Shown here: positions 1 through 8,752 of the stretch, one piece after another
How positions within the stretch are numbered: position 1 is the stretch's first letter
Layout: each line of letters begins with the position of its first letter
Source of the DNA: Flavobacterium bernardetii
GTDB lineage: Bacteria; Bacteroidota; Bacteroidia; Flavobacteriales; Flavobacteriaceae
DNA: 64,000 bases
Assembly (NCBI RefSeq): GCF_011305415.1
Contig: NZ_JAANOQ010000005.1
Span: 186,001-250,000 of the forward strand
Direction of reading: 5' to 3'
Translations under genes and position numbers: made by a program
Notes under the pieces: generated by a model
Databases searched by the model: none
Told to the model about the DNA's origin: nothing
What the model saw: the letters and a program-made list of their open reading frames with translations, nothing else

Positions 1-1565
1 TATTAAATCAAAATTTTGATGCGGCCTATGCTGTTACACATTCTAGTAACACAACTAGTGGCTGCGCTTCTCCAGCAACAGTAAATGGATGGGAAAGAAC
101 TACTACCGGAAATGCTAATGCAAATTGTACAACATGTACTGGAGGTTGGTTATTTATTTATTCTGATGAATCTGGATGTGATCAAAACTCTACTGCCAGC
201 ATAAATTTCACATCTGCACCCACTTCTACTACTGTTACAATTTCATTTGATTATCGTTATAATTATTTTACTGGAAGTGCTGAATCATTTCGTGCTTACT
301 TATGGAACAATACTACCAATGCTATCGTTGGAGCAAACCTTGTTGGAGTGCTTTCTTCAGATGCAAACACCAGTTTTTCTGGAACTAGAACTGTGGTAGC
401 GGGAAATAGTTATTCACTTCGTTTTGAATATTTAGGAACTTTTGATTATGGCGCTTCTATTGATAATGTTTTAGTTACCGAAACAAGTGCTCCAACTGGT
501 GGTTCTTATAGTTTTAGATTAGAAGATGGAACTCAAGCTAGTGGAAAAGTAATGACTTCTGATGCTAATGGAAATGGGTATTGGGCAACTCCAACTGGAG
601 GTAGCGGGACAGATAGTCAAACGTTAAGTTTGGTTGGAAGTACACTTTCTATTTCAAATGGTAACTCGGTAACCTTACCAAGTGGTTCTGGTAGTTATAC
701 ATTCACAAACGGTTTGACATTAACAGGCTCTACAGCAAGATTAGGAGGAACTTTAACACAAGGTACTGCTTTAAATCTTGATAATTATGATTTAACTTTT
801 TCAAGTAATACTGCAGCTGCATTTCCAGGACAAATTATTTATCAAGGAACCAATAGAGTAATTATGGATACTGACTTTTCTAATAATTATATTAATTTCG
901 GAACTGATGCTTTTATTGATAGTGATGACGGAACAACTTTTGTTGATACTGGTTCTACAACATTTACAAAAGATTTTGTAGCTGGATTCGACTCGGGAGG
1001 TTCAGGAGGAACAGCTATTGCAATGGGGTCTATTGAATATTTTGTGGACGGAACAAATGAATTGTTTTTTGAAGGATCTGGATTTAACCCAATGTCAGAT
1101 GAAACAAGTTCTTTTGGAAATACTTTAGGAAAATCTAACAGAAGATGGGGTGCTGTTTATGCTACAAACGGAGTAATTACTACTTCTGATATGAATTTAA
1201 AAACCAACGTTAAACCATTGTCTTATGGTTTAAATGAATTGTTAAAATTAAACACTATTACGTATAATTGGAAAAATTATAAATTAGGTAATACGTCAAT
1301 TCCTGTTGAAAAACAAGAAAAGAAAATTGGATTTTCAGCTCAACAATTATTAGAAGTTTTACCAGAAGTAGTACAAACCCATAGTTGGATACCAGCAAAC
1401 GAAAATGGAGATTACAAACAAATCAAAAATAAACATTTAGGTGTAAATTATAGTGATATTATTCCAGTAACTGTAAAAGCAATCCAAGAACAACAAACTC
1501 AAATTGAAGATTTGAAAAAGGAAATTGCAGAACTAAAAGCTTTGGTAAAAGCCTTGCAAAAATAG
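1..1565 (+). CDS. Surface/tail-fibre-like protein with C-terminal S74 intramolecular chaperone domain (5' end missing)
   Basis: The frame is open from base 3, so the gene starts outside the window; a GTG at 348 is internal. About 520 residues are visible. The visible N-terminal part is rich in Ser, Thr, Gly and Asn, as in secreted beta-structured adhesins. The C-terminal ~125 residues match the Peptidase_S74 family: a Ser-Asp pair (visible residues 395-396, in TSDMNLKTN) where S74 domains self-cleave, followed by a Gly-Leu-Asn-Glu-Leu-Leu-Lys-Leu helix, a Tyr-Asn-Trp strand and a terminal coiled coil rich in Glu, Lys and Leu. In the known family this domain trimerises the upstream fibre and is then released. 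I infer a trimeric surface protein; the upstream domain type is not recognised. Confidence 0.8.
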   Translation, partial: LNQNFDAAYAVTHSSNTTSGCASPATVNGWERTTTGNANANCTTCTGGWLFIYSDESGCDQNSTASINFTSAPTSTTVTISFDYRYNYFTGSAESFRAYLWNNTTNAIVGANLVGVLSSDANTSFSGTRTVVAGNSYSLRFEYLGTFDYGASIDNVLVTETSAPTGGSYSFRLEDGTQASGKVMTSDANGNGYWATPTGGSGTDSQTLSLVGSTLSISNGNSVTLPSGSGSYTFTNGLTLTGSTARLGGTLTQGTALNLDNYDLTFSSNTAAAFPGQIIYQGTNRVIMDTDFSNNYINFGTDAFIDSDDGTTFVDTGSTTFTKDFVAGFDSGGSGGTAIAMGSIEYFVDGTNELFFEGSGFNPMSDETSSFGNTLGKSNRRWGAVYATNGVITTSDMNLKTNVKPLSYGLNELLKLNTITYNWKNYKLGNTSIPVEKQEKKIGFSAQQLLEVLPEVVQTHSWIPANENGDYKQIKNKHLGVNYSDIIPVTVKAIQEQQTQIEDLKKEIAELKALVKALQK

Positions 1566-1585
1566 AAACTGTACTTTAATAAAAT

Positions 1586-1614
1586 AAAAAAGGAGCTAAT
1601 TAAGCTCCTTTTTT
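1586..1614. terminator. Bidirectional intrinsic terminator
   Basis: A perfect 12-bp stem (1586-1597 with 1603-1614) around a 5-nt loop, with A/T tracts on both sides. It lies between the convergent S74 gene and the GT9 gene, and the GT9 stop codon is inside the stem. Confidence 0.85.
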
Positions 1615-2627
1615 ATTTTATCTATAATTGTAATTGGCAAAATACTTCGCATCGCATTTTCATAACCTTCTACTTTTTTATTTCCATAAACTGAAGTGGG
1701 TAAAAACGGAAATTGTTCTCTGTTAGAAGTAATACAAAAATTATCAAGTTGATTAAACGGTTTAAATCCTGCAAAAGGATGAGTAGCGCCCCAAAGTGTG
1801 ATCACTTTTACACCTAACATCGCTGCAATATGTGCATTTCCTGAATCCATAGAAAGCATAATCTCTAAGTTAGAAATTAAATCTAACTCTTGTTGAAACT
1901 TAATTTTTCCAGCTACGACAATTACAGTATCATGGTTATTTTTTAGTTGATTAAGCTTTTTAATTTCTTCTTCACCACCTCCAAATAAAAAGATTTTATT
2001 CGAAGAATTTTTCGCTAATTCATCAATCACGACTTGCATTAAATCAATCGGATACACTTTGCTTTCATATTGTGCGAAAGGTGCGATACCTATCCAATTT
2101 TCTACTTTTTTTCCAGTAATGGTAAGTATTTCTTCTGATAAAACTGCTTTTTCAGGAAATATCGGTTCGTTTAAATCTAAAGGAAAACCTAATTTTTCAA
2201 ACGTTTCACAATGTCTGGCAAACATTGATTTAGTTGGAGAAATAGTTTTGATGGCTAATTTTGTAAGTTCTTTTTTGTCTTTTCTGCCTTTATCTGTAGC
2301 AGCCACTTTTTTACCTGATAAGGCAAATAATGTTCTTACGACTTTCGAACGTAACACATTATGTAAATCGGCAACGGCATCAATATTCAATTTTCGTAAA
2401 TCGGAAAACAAACGCAACAACCCTAAAAAGCCTTTGTGTCTTTCTTTTAAATCAATCGCAAAGAAATTTACGTTTTCAATATCATCAAAAAAAGGTTTGA
2501 AAAAAGGTCGGGAAACCACTGTGAGTTGCACATCGGGATATTGCAAAGAAAAAGCTCTCAGCACAGGAACGGTCATAGCGACATCGCCCATAGCTGAAAG
2601 CCTAATAATTAAAATGTGTTGCGGCAT
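1596..2627 (-). CDS. Glycosyltransferase family 9 (heptosyltransferase-like)
   Basis: A 343-aa cytoplasmic GT-B enzyme resembling ADP-heptose:LPS heptosyltransferases, which extend the lipopolysaccharide core on the inner face of the membrane. The N-terminus has the family signature (ILIIRLSAMGDVAMTVPVL) and the C-terminal half has the nucleotide-sugar-binding motif DSGNAHIAAMLGVKVITLWG followed by an HPF. It directly abuts the upstream DUF4254 gene with no spacer, so the two are probably translated from one message. The donor sugar cannot be told from sequence; flavobacterial GT9 enzymes are commonly placed in LPS core synthesis, hence the call. Confidence 0.85.
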   Translation of the reverse strand: MPQHILIIRLSAMGDVAMTVPVLRAFSLQYPDVQLTVVSRPFFKPFFDDIENVNFFAIDLKERHKGFLGLLRLFSDLRKLNIDAVADLHNVLRSKVVRTLFALSGKKVAATDKGRKDKKELTKLAIKTISPTKSMFARHCETFEKLGFPLDLNEPIFPEKAVLSEEILTITGKKVENWIGIAPFAQYESKVYPIDLMQVVIDELAKNSSNKIFLFGGGEEEIKKLNQLKNNHDTVIVVAGKIKFQQELDLISNLEIMLSMDSGNAHIAAMLGVKVITLWGATHPFAGFKPFNQLDNFCITSNREQFPFLPTSVYGNKKVEGYENAMRSILPITIIDKIKKELN

Positions 2628-3233
2628 TTATTTTTTATTTTGATACAAAACTGGATTCAAATCTTCGTCGTTGTACATTTTCATTTGTTTGTAAACTTTC
2701 ATGAATTTGTCACCATTTTCAATATCTTCTACTAATTGACTAATGGAAATAAACATATCGTTTTTTTGATCTAACAATACATTCAATTTTTCCTGACATT
2801 TCGCTCTGTGTTCAGCAGTGGCTTCTTCACGAGTTGCCTCTTCGTTCATATGGTAAATTTTCAAAGCTAAAATAGATAATCTATCAATCGCCCAAGCTGG
2901 ACTTTCCGTATTAATTCTAGCATTTGGTTTCACTTGAACGTGTGCATATTTCTGTAAAAAATACCCGTCAATATATTCCACCATATCTGTTCTAACTTGG
3001 TTTGACGCATCAATTTTACGTTTTAAATCTAACGCAGCAACTGGATCAATATTTGGATCACGGACAATATCTTCATAGTGCCATTGTACGGTATCTACCC
3101 AGTTTTTTGCAAACAACAAGTGTTCTACTGAACCTTTTTCATAAGGATTTAGTACGGGCTGATACACATCATCAATAATATGATACGCTTTTATAGATTG
3201 TTCAAAAATGGGAAAGGCAAATTCTGCAAACAT
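2628..3233 (-). CDS. DUF4254 domain protein
   Basis: A 201-aa soluble, mostly helical protein that I recognise as DUF4254, a Bacteroidota family of unknown function. Conserved-looking stretches include HLLFAKNWVDTVQWHYEDI and INTESPAWAIDRLSILALKI. There is no signal peptide or membrane segment. It is the first gene of a two-gene unit with the GT9 heptosyltransferase (stop and next start are adjacent), so a role linked to LPS core assembly is plausible, but this is inference from context only. Confidence 0.75.
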   Translation of the reverse strand: MFAEFAFPIFEQSIKAYHIIDDVYQPVLNPYEKGSVEHLLFAKNWVDTVQWHYEDIVRDPNIDPVAALDLKRKIDASNQVRTDMVEYIDGYFLQKYAHVQVKPNARINTESPAWAIDRLSILALKIYHMNEEATREEATAEHRAKCQEKLNVLLDQKNDMFISISQLVEDIENGDKFMKVYKQMKMYNDEDLNPVLYQNKK

Positions 3234-3251
3234 AGTTTCTATTTTAATTTA

Positions 3252-3285
3252 CAAAAATAAGGATTTTTTGTACTTTTAACCTCAA
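3252..3285 (-). promoter_or_regulatory. Promoter for DUF4254-GT9 unit
   Basis: On the minus strand, a -7 box TATTTTTG (3259-3252) fits the Flavobacterium consensus TAnnTTTG. A TTG -33 element (3285-3283) lies 23 bp upstream of it, and the start codon is about 20 bp downstream. Confidence 0.6.
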
Positions 3286-3302
3286 TTTTCAAATTATCTC
3301 AC

Positions 3303-3956
3303 ATGAATGTACATTATATCTCCGAACAAAACAGTATTTTAAATCATTTTCTTACCCAACTTAGAGATGTAAACATTCAGAAAGACAGCATGCGTTTTAG
3401 AAAAAACATTGAACGCATTGGTGAGATTATGGCTTATGAATTGAGTAAAGAATTAGAATATAAAGACATTGCTGTTCAAACGCCTTTAGGTATAAAACAC
3501 ACTACAACTATTGCTGAAAATATTGTTTTATGTTCGATTCTAAGAGCTGGTTTAGCACTTCATCAAGGTTTTATGAACTTTTTTGACGATGCAGAAAACG
3601 GATTTGTTTCAGCCTACAGACATCATTATAATAACGATGATGACTTTGATATTTTGGTAGAATACAAAGCTACGCCAACTTTAACAAACAAAAGTTTAAT
3701 TTTAATTGATCCGATGTTAGCCACTGGAAAATCTTTAGTAGCGGTATTAAATAAACTTTTAGTAGACCACAATCCAAAACACATTCATATTGCAGTCGTT
3801 ATTGCAGTTCCAGAAGGTATTCAATATTTACAAGAAAACTTACCCGACAATTGTCATTTATGGGTGGCTTCGTTAGACGAAAAATTAAATGAGAAAGACT
3901 ATATCATTCCTGGATTAGGCGATGCTGGCGATTTAGCGTATGGAAATAAGTTATAA
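3303..3956 (+). CDS. upp: Uracil phosphoribosyltransferase
   Basis: Converts uracil and PRPP to UMP in pyrimidine salvage. The 217-aa protein has the PRPP-binding loop LIDPMLATGKS and the uracil-binding C-terminal motif IIPGLGDAGDLAYG, both diagnostic of Upp. A typical SILRAG segment is present near residues 78-83. The length is normal for the family. Its last 6 bases overlap the convergent DUF6427 gene, so there is no room for a terminator between the two. The start ATG is preceded by the divergent promoter region shared with DUF4254. Confidence 0.95.
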   Translation: MNVHYISEQNSILNHFLTQLRDVNIQKDSMRFRKNIERIGEIMAYELSKELEYKDIAVQTPLGIKHTTTIAENIVLCSILRAGLALHQGFMNFFDDAENGFVSAYRHHYNNDDDFDILVEYKATPTLTNKSLILIDPMLATGKSLVAVLNKLLVDHNPKHIHIAVVIAVPEGIQYLQENLPDNCHLWVASLDEKLNEKDYIIPGLGDAGDLAYGNKL

Positions 3957-4877
3957 CTGAGCAAAAAAGAAAAACAACCCAACAGCAAATAACAGATATA
4001 AAGAAACTTCTTTATAAACGGAATCTTCAAATTTTTCGAACATATTCGCACCTAAAATAGACAAAGGCGCAAAAGAATAGATTAACAAATCATTAGATTT
4101 ATTTGGTGAAAAAATATAAATTCCAACCGCCAAAATAAACGAAAAATAAATCTGTTTATAAGACGACTGCATGTTCAAAGGTTTGTTCTGATAATCAAAA
4201 GTTTGTGAAGCAAAAAACAAGGCTGAAATAGAAACAAACAAAGCCAATGCCATATTTTGATACACATTATCAAACGCAAAAAAGTTAAAACTCACATCAG
4301 TAATATTGTCATCAATTGTGTAGTTATCGAATAAAACTAAACTGGCGAAAATGTACAAAATCCAAACACAAAGGAATGAAACAAAAGGCAACAACCAGTT
4401 TTTGAAGTCTTTTCCAGAGTGGAATATTATCGAAATAAATACTAAAACAATATACAGAATACTCCAAAAGTGGAATATTGCGGAAAGGAAAATCCAAAAT
4501 GACGCATCGAAAATTTTTTCTTTAGGAGAAACTAAAGTTTTTAACGAAACTAATCGTCGTAAAGCCAATAGTAAAAATACATTTGACAATACAATTTTAG
4601 TGTTATTTAATATGGTTGGAAATAAAAGTATAAATACAAAAAAGATAAGAATCGCATAATTATCGTTCTTTGTTAGTGCGTTTTTTAAAGAAATAAAGTT
4701 GACTAAAAAAAACGAAAATACAATTAAAACAAAAACCGCTGCCTTTTCAATTATAATATTAGTGGTAAAAACGGTGTTTGAAACTTGAAATTGATATAAA
4801 AAAAAGCAAGAAAGTAGCATTAAAAAGATTAATGCGTAATTAATTGGTCGAGTTTTACTAAAAAGGCTTGCAATCAT
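3951..4877 (-). CDS. DUF6427 family integral membrane protein
   Basis: A 308-aa polytopic membrane protein with roughly eight to ten hydrophobic segments, recognised as DUF6427, a flavobacterial family of unknown function. The N-terminus (MIASLFSKTRPINYALIF) is typical. Alternating membrane segments and short basic loops resemble EpsG/Wzy-like or lipid-linked enzymes, but no catalytic motif stands out. It lies between upp and a small membrane protein on the other strand and overlaps the upp stop codon. Function is unknown. Confidence 0.7.
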   Translation of the reverse strand: MIASLFSKTRPINYALIFLMLLSCFFLYQFQVSNTVFTTNIIIEKAAVFVLIVFSFFLVNFISLKNALTKNDNYAILIFFVFILLFPTILNNTKIVLSNVFLLLALRRLVSLKTLVSPKEKIFDASFWIFLSAIFHFWSILYIVLVFISIIFHSGKDFKNWLLPFVSFLCVWILYIFASLVLFDNYTIDDNITDVSFNFFAFDNVYQNMALALFVSISALFFASQTFDYQNKPLNMQSSYKQIYFSFILAVGIYIFSPNKSNDLLIYSFAPLSILGANMFEKFEDSVYKEVSLYLLFAVGLFFFFAQL

Positions 4878-4897
4878 AAAGATATTTTATATTTTTG
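4868..4897 (+). promoter_or_regulatory. Promoter for DUF6341 gene
   Basis: TTG (4868-4870), a 19-bp spacer, then TATTTTTG (4890-4897) match the Flavobacterium -33/-7 consensus. The ATG at 4922 follows after 24 bp. The box overlaps the start of the divergent DUF6427 gene. Confidence 0.7.
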
Positions 4898-4921
4898 TAG
4901 TGTAAATATAATAATAAAAAA

Positions 4922-5155
4922 ATGAAAGCATTTTTCGAAGCAATACAATTTTTATTTGTTGAAGTACTTTTTGTACCATTGGACTTATTAAGAAGTTGGG
5001 AATTAACAAACTGGTGGGGTGCAAATATTATCAACTGGGTATTTATTATTGTTTGTTGTTATTGGACATATTACTGGACAAAACAATTATCAATTTTCAA
5101 AAAATCTGGAGAAGATGAGCAAGATACAACTGCGCATTCTTTCTTAACAAAATAA
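4922..5155 (+). CDS. Small membrane protein, DUF6341 family
   Basis: A 77-aa protein with an amphipathic N-terminal helix, a Trp-rich stretch (SWELTNWWGANIINW) and one membrane segment (about residues 35-55), then a short acidic tail. I recognise the DUF6341 pattern found next to upp or purine genes in Flavobacteriaceae. Function is unknown. It has its own good promoter and a strong terminator, so it is probably transcribed alone. Confidence 0.7.
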   Translation: MKAFFEAIQFLFVEVLFVPLDLLRSWELTNWWGANIINWVFIIVCCYWTYYWTKQLSIFKKSGEDEQDTTAHSFLTK

Positions 5156-5175
5156 AAAACAGTATTTAAAATATA

Positions 5176-5212
5176 AAAAATATCCGTAATAGTAATTATT
5201 ACGGATATTTTT
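5176..5212. terminator. Bidirectional intrinsic terminator
   Basis: A perfect 15-bp stem (5176-5190 with 5198-5212), a 7-nt loop and flanking A/T runs. It sits between the convergent DUF6341 and purD genes. Confidence 0.85.
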
Positions 5213-5235
5213 GCTTGTATAAAGTTAAGGTTCAA

Positions 5236-6507
5236 TTATAAATCGAACCCGATATCTTTTCTATAATTCATCTTATCAAATTTTAGATTTTCTATAGTTT
5301 GATAAGATTTTTTTGTGGCATCTACGAACGTAGTTCCGAAAGATGTTACCGCTAAAACACGACCTCCATTTGATACAATTTTTCCGTTTTCTTCTTTTGT
5401 TCCTGCATGAAAAACCAAGGATTCTGTGTTGTTATCTAAACCAGAAATTTCTTTTCCTTTTTCAAACTCTTCTGGATAACCGCCAGAAACGACTACAATT
5501 GTAGCTGCCGTTCTTTCGTCTAATTCGAATTCAAAATCCAATAATTTTTCTGTCGCAACGGCTTGAAACAAAGCGACTAAATCACTTTTAATTCTTGGAA
5601 TAACCACTTCTGTTTCTGGATCACCCATTCTCACATTATATTCAATCACAAACGGATTATCGCCTACTTTAATCAAACCAATAAACACAAAACCTTTGTA
5701 TTCAATGTTGTCGTTTTTTAAACCGTTGATCGTTGGAATTACAATTTGCTCTTCAATTTTTTGCATTAAAGTCGCATCTGCAAATGGAACTGGAGAAATA
5801 GCGCCCATTCCACCGGTGTTTAAACCTGTATCACCTTCACCAATTCTTTTATAATCTTTTGCCGTTGGTAAAATTTTATAATTTTTTCCGTCTGTTAACA
5901 CGAAACAACTTAATTCAATTCCGTCTAAAAACTCTTCAATAACTACTTTCGCACTAGCTGAACCAAATTTAGCATCCACTAACATGGCTTTCAATTCGTC
6001 TTTAGCTTCTTGTAAGTCGTTTAAAATTACCACACCTTTTCCGGCTGCTAAACCATCGGCTTTTAAAACATAGGGTGGAGAAAGTGTTTCTAAAAACGCA
6101 TATCCTTTTTCAACTGTTTCCGAAGTAAAACTTTCGTATCTCGCTGTTGGAATATTATTTTTTACTAAAAATTCTTTGGCGAATTCTTTACTTCCTTCTA
6201 ATTGTGCGCCTAATTTTGATGGTCCAATTACTGGAATCGTATTTAAAGCTGCGTCATTTTTGAAGAAATCGTAAATTCCGTTTACTAAAGGATCTTCAGG
6301 TCCGACTACAACCATTTCAATTGCGTTGGCTAAAACAAATTGTTTCACCGTTTCAAAATCGTTTGGATTCATCGCAACATTTGTTGCTATTTGTGCTGTT
6401 CCTGCGTTTCCTGGCGCTACAAAAAGTTGTGAGCAAAGTGCGCTTTGAGTCATTTTCCAAGCAAATGCATGTTCTCTTCCTCCAGAACCTAAAAGTAAAA
6501 TATTCAT
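5236..6507 (-). CDS. purD: Phosphoribosylamine--glycine ligase
   Basis: Catalyses the ATP-dependent joining of 5-phosphoribosylamine and glycine to give GAR, the second step of purine synthesis. The 423-aa protein starts with MNILLLGSGGREHAFAWKM, typical of PurD. It has the ATP-grasp segment PPYVLKADGLAAGKGVVI and the GARS signature NVRMGDPETEVV. Length and domain order are normal. A TATTTTTG -7 box lies on the minus strand at 6538-6531, 24 bp upstream of the ATG. No other purine gene is adjacent, so it appears monocistronic. Confidence 0.96.
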   Translation of the reverse strand: MNILLLGSGGREHAFAWKMTQSALCSQLFVAPGNAGTAQIATNVAMNPNDFETVKQFVLANAIEMVVVGPEDPLVNGIYDFFKNDAALNTIPVIGPSKLGAQLEGSKEFAKEFLVKNNIPTARYESFTSETVEKGYAFLETLSPPYVLKADGLAAGKGVVILNDLQEAKDELKAMLVDAKFGSASAKVVIEEFLDGIELSCFVLTDGKNYKILPTAKDYKRIGEGDTGLNTGGMGAISPVPFADATLMQKIEEQIVIPTINGLKNDNIEYKGFVFIGLIKVGDNPFVIEYNVRMGDPETEVVIPRIKSDLVALFQAVATEKLLDFEFELDERTAATIVVVSGGYPEEFEKGKEISGLDNNTESLVFHAGTKEENGKIVSNGGRVLAVTSFGTTFVDATKKSYQTIENLKFDKMNYRKDIGFDL

Positions 6508-6568
6508 ATCGTGTGTGTTGTTTGTTGCTGCAAAAATAGTTTGTTTTAATTGGAAAAAAAAGTAAGTC

Positions 6569-6603
6569 TTTGTTAGATTATAAAATTAGGTTTGTTATTT
6601 TTG
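6569..6603 (+). promoter_or_regulatory. Promoter for adenylate-forming enzyme gene
   Basis: TTTG (6569-6572), a 23-bp spacer and TATTTTTG (6596-6603). The GTG start at 6620 follows after 16 bp, which favours that start over the ATG at 6665. Confidence 0.55.
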
Positions 6604-6619
6604 AATAAATTCAGAAAAC

Positions 6620-7927
6620 GTGTTCCACTTATTTAATTTATCGTTAAAAATTAATGGTTTCCCCATGAAGGAAGCCCAGATTGAATTTGAAAAAAATCTA
6701 CAAATTTCTGAATCCGAATATCAAAAATTCATTAAAGATAAAAGAAAGGAAATCGTCCAATTTCATTTAGAAAACAACACTTTCTATAAAAATTTAGTTG
6801 GAAATACCGATGTATCCGATTGGAACAACTTACCAATTCTGACTAAAAAAAATCTTCAAGTTCCTTTAAAAGATAGACTTTCAAAAGGTTTTGAAAAGAA
6901 TATTTACATCAACAAAACTTCAGGTTCAAGTGGCGATCCGTTTATTTTTGCGAAAGATAAATTTTCGCATGCGTTAACATGGTATTCGAATATTTACCGA
7001 TTTGGTTGGTTTGGAATTGATTTTAATACGTCGTTTCAAGCGCGATTTTATGGTATTCCTTTGGATAAATTCGGATATTATAAAGAACGTTTCAAAGATT
7101 TTTTAGCGAAAAGATATCGTTTTCCAATTTTCGATTTATCAGATGTGGTTTTGGAAGAAATTCTGAAACAATTTCAAAACAAAAAATTCGATTATATTAA
7201 TGGTTATACGAGTTCTGTGGTGCTTTTTGCGAAGTTTTTACAATCGAAAAACATCGTTTTAAAAGACGTTTGTCCGACATTAAAAGTCTGCATGGTCACT
7301 TCTGAAATGCTTTTTGATGCTGATAAAATCTTACTTGAAAAATACTTAGGCATTCCGATTGTTAATGAATACGGCGCTTCCGAATTGGATTTATTAGCAT
7401 TTCAAAATCCGAAAGGAGAATGGCAAGTTAATTCTGAAACTTTATTTATTGAAATTTTAGACGAGAATAATCAGCCTGTTGCTAATGGAATTTCTGGAAA
7501 AGTAGTGGTGACTTCTTTATACAACAAAGCGCATCCGTTTATTCGATATGAAATTGGCGATATTGGAGTTTTAGCCGAAAATAGCACTTGGAAAAAACCA
7601 ATTTTGAAGCAATTAATTGGTCGAACTAACGATGTAGCTATTTTACCAAGCGGAAAAAAATCGCCAGGATTGACGTTTTATTATGTGACAAAAAGCATTA
7701 TTGAAGATGATGGAAACGTGAAAGAATTCGTTATTAAACAAACAAAATTGGATTGTTTTGAAATTGATTATGTAAGTGAGACAGCACTTTCTTCCGCACA
7801 AATTGACGAAATTCAGAAAGCGATTGATTTGTATTTAGAACCGAATTTGAAGTTTACCTATACTCGAAAAGACTTTTTAACGAGAAGCAATCGTGGGAAA
7901 TTGAAGCAATTTACTTCTTTGTTGTAA
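6620..7927 (+). CDS. Adenylate-forming enzyme, PaaK/CapK-like (phenylacetate--CoA ligase family)
   Basis: A 435-aa member of the ANL superfamily. The phosphate-binding loop NKTSGSSGDPFIF (about residues 98-110) and the NEYGASELD motif that follows are diagnostic. PaaK relatives activate a carboxylate as acyl-AMP/CoA; CapK-type members sit in capsule loci and are thought to help acylate or decorate the glycan. Here the gene borders a large polysaccharide locus, which fits the CapK type, but the substrate is unknown. The GTG start is chosen because an in-frame TGA lies at 6602-6604 and the segment between GTG and the first ATG (LFNLSLKINGFP) looks like the family N-terminus. Confidence 0.8.
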   Translation: MFHLFNLSLKINGFPMKEAQIEFEKNLQISESEYQKFIKDKRKEIVQFHLENNTFYKNLVGNTDVSDWNNLPILTKKNLQVPLKDRLSKGFEKNIYINKTSGSSGDPFIFAKDKFSHALTWYSNIYRFGWFGIDFNTSFQARFYGIPLDKFGYYKERFKDFLAKRYRFPIFDLSDVVLEEILKQFQNKKFDYINGYTSSVVLFAKFLQSKNIVLKDVCPTLKVCMVTSEMLFDADKILLEKYLGIPIVNEYGASELDLLAFQNPKGEWQVNSETLFIEILDENNQPVANGISGKVVVTSLYNKAHPFIRYEIGDIGVLAENSTWKKPILKQLIGRTNDVAILPSGKKSPGLTFYYVTKSIIEDDGNVKEFVIKQTKLDCFEIDYVSETALSSAQIDEIQKAIDLYLEPNLKFTYTRKDFLTRSNRGKLKQFTSLL

Positions 7928-7929
7928 TA

Positions 7930-7962
7930 CCTCACCCCAACCCTCTCCAAAGGAAAGGGAGC
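7930..7962. repeat. Palindromic intergenic repeat, probable bidirectional terminator
   Basis: A C-rich tract (CTCACCCCAACCCTCTCC) followed after three bases by an A/G-rich partner (GGAAAGGGAG) forms a hairpin with one mismatch. It is strikingly more G+C-rich than its surroundings and lies between two convergent genes. From memory, similar CTCACCCCAACCCTCTCC elements recur in many bacterial genomes. Confidence 0.6.
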
Positions 7963-7984
7963 CGAAACGTGATTTGGTTTGTGT

Positions 7985-8752
7985 TTAAAATCTTAACTTA
8001 TACTTGGGTTTGATGACCAACTGAACATATAAAAATTGCATCGTATCTAAACAAGCCGTAAAGAAATTACGTTTATGGAAATCTCGATAAACTTTGAAAT
8101 TAAACGCAATTAATTTCCATTTAGAAGCCGAAATAGAATCTTCTCTAACTCTATAATACGCTAAACTTTCTGGAACTGGAATCGCAGTTTGTATTTGCTT
8201 TACGATTTGCAACCACATCATCCAATCTTGTCTTTTTTTGATGGACGAAATCGGAATTTTATCAAAGAAATCTACAGAATAAATTCCTGTTAAATTGCCA
8301 ATCCAATTGCAAAAATATAATTGTTGGTAAGTTATTTTTGAAGGAGTTGTGATTGTTTCATTACGTAAATTTCCAGATTCATCTATCGTTTCATAAAACG
8401 AAAAAGTGAACGGAATGTTTTGCTTTTGCATAAAGCGGAGTTGCTTTTCTAACTTCTCAGGTTTCCACAAATCGTCTGCATCTAAAAAAGCGATATAATT
8501 TCCTTGAGCTTGTTGAATAGCGTAATTTCTTGCTACACCTGCTCCAGCGTTTTTATCTAGTTTAAATGCTTTTACACGCTTATCATGAGATGCATAATTT
8601 GAAATTATAGAGAAGGTTTCATCTGAAGAACAATCGTCAACAAGAAGTAATTCCCAATTTTCATGTGTTTGAGAAATAACCGATTGAACGGCTTGAGAAA
8701 TATACTTTTCAGAATTGAAGCAAGGCGTAATTATGGAAACTAACGAGTTCAT
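7985..8752 (-). CDS. Glycosyltransferase family 2
   Basis: A 255-aa GT-A enzyme that transfers a sugar from a nucleotide donor. It has the N-terminal strand VSIITPCFNSEKYISQAV, the LLVDDCSSDET motif and the DXD-type AFLDADDLW, all classic for GT2. No C-terminal membrane anchor is evident. Its start overlaps the stop of the sugar-phosphate transferase by one base, so it is the last gene of that minus-strand unit. It most likely adds one residue of the polysaccharide repeat; the donor and acceptor are unknown. Confidence 0.88.
   Translation of the reverse strand: MNSLVSIITPCFNSEKYISQAVQSVISQTHENWELLLVDDCSSDETFSIISNYASHDKRVKAFKLDKNAGAGVARNYAIQQAQGNYIAFLDADDLWKPEKLEKQLRFMQKQNIPFTFSFYETIDESGNLRNETITTPSKITYQQLYFCNWIGNLTGIYSVDFFDKIPISSIKKRQDWMMWLQIVKQIQTAIPVPESLAYYRVREDSISASKWKLIAFNFKVYRDFHKRNFFTACLDTMQFLYVQLVIKPKYKLRF

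Noticed and set aside
2059..2643. Plus-strand 194-aa open frame
   Set aside because: It lies wholly over the GT9 gene on the other strand and has no recognisable protein features.
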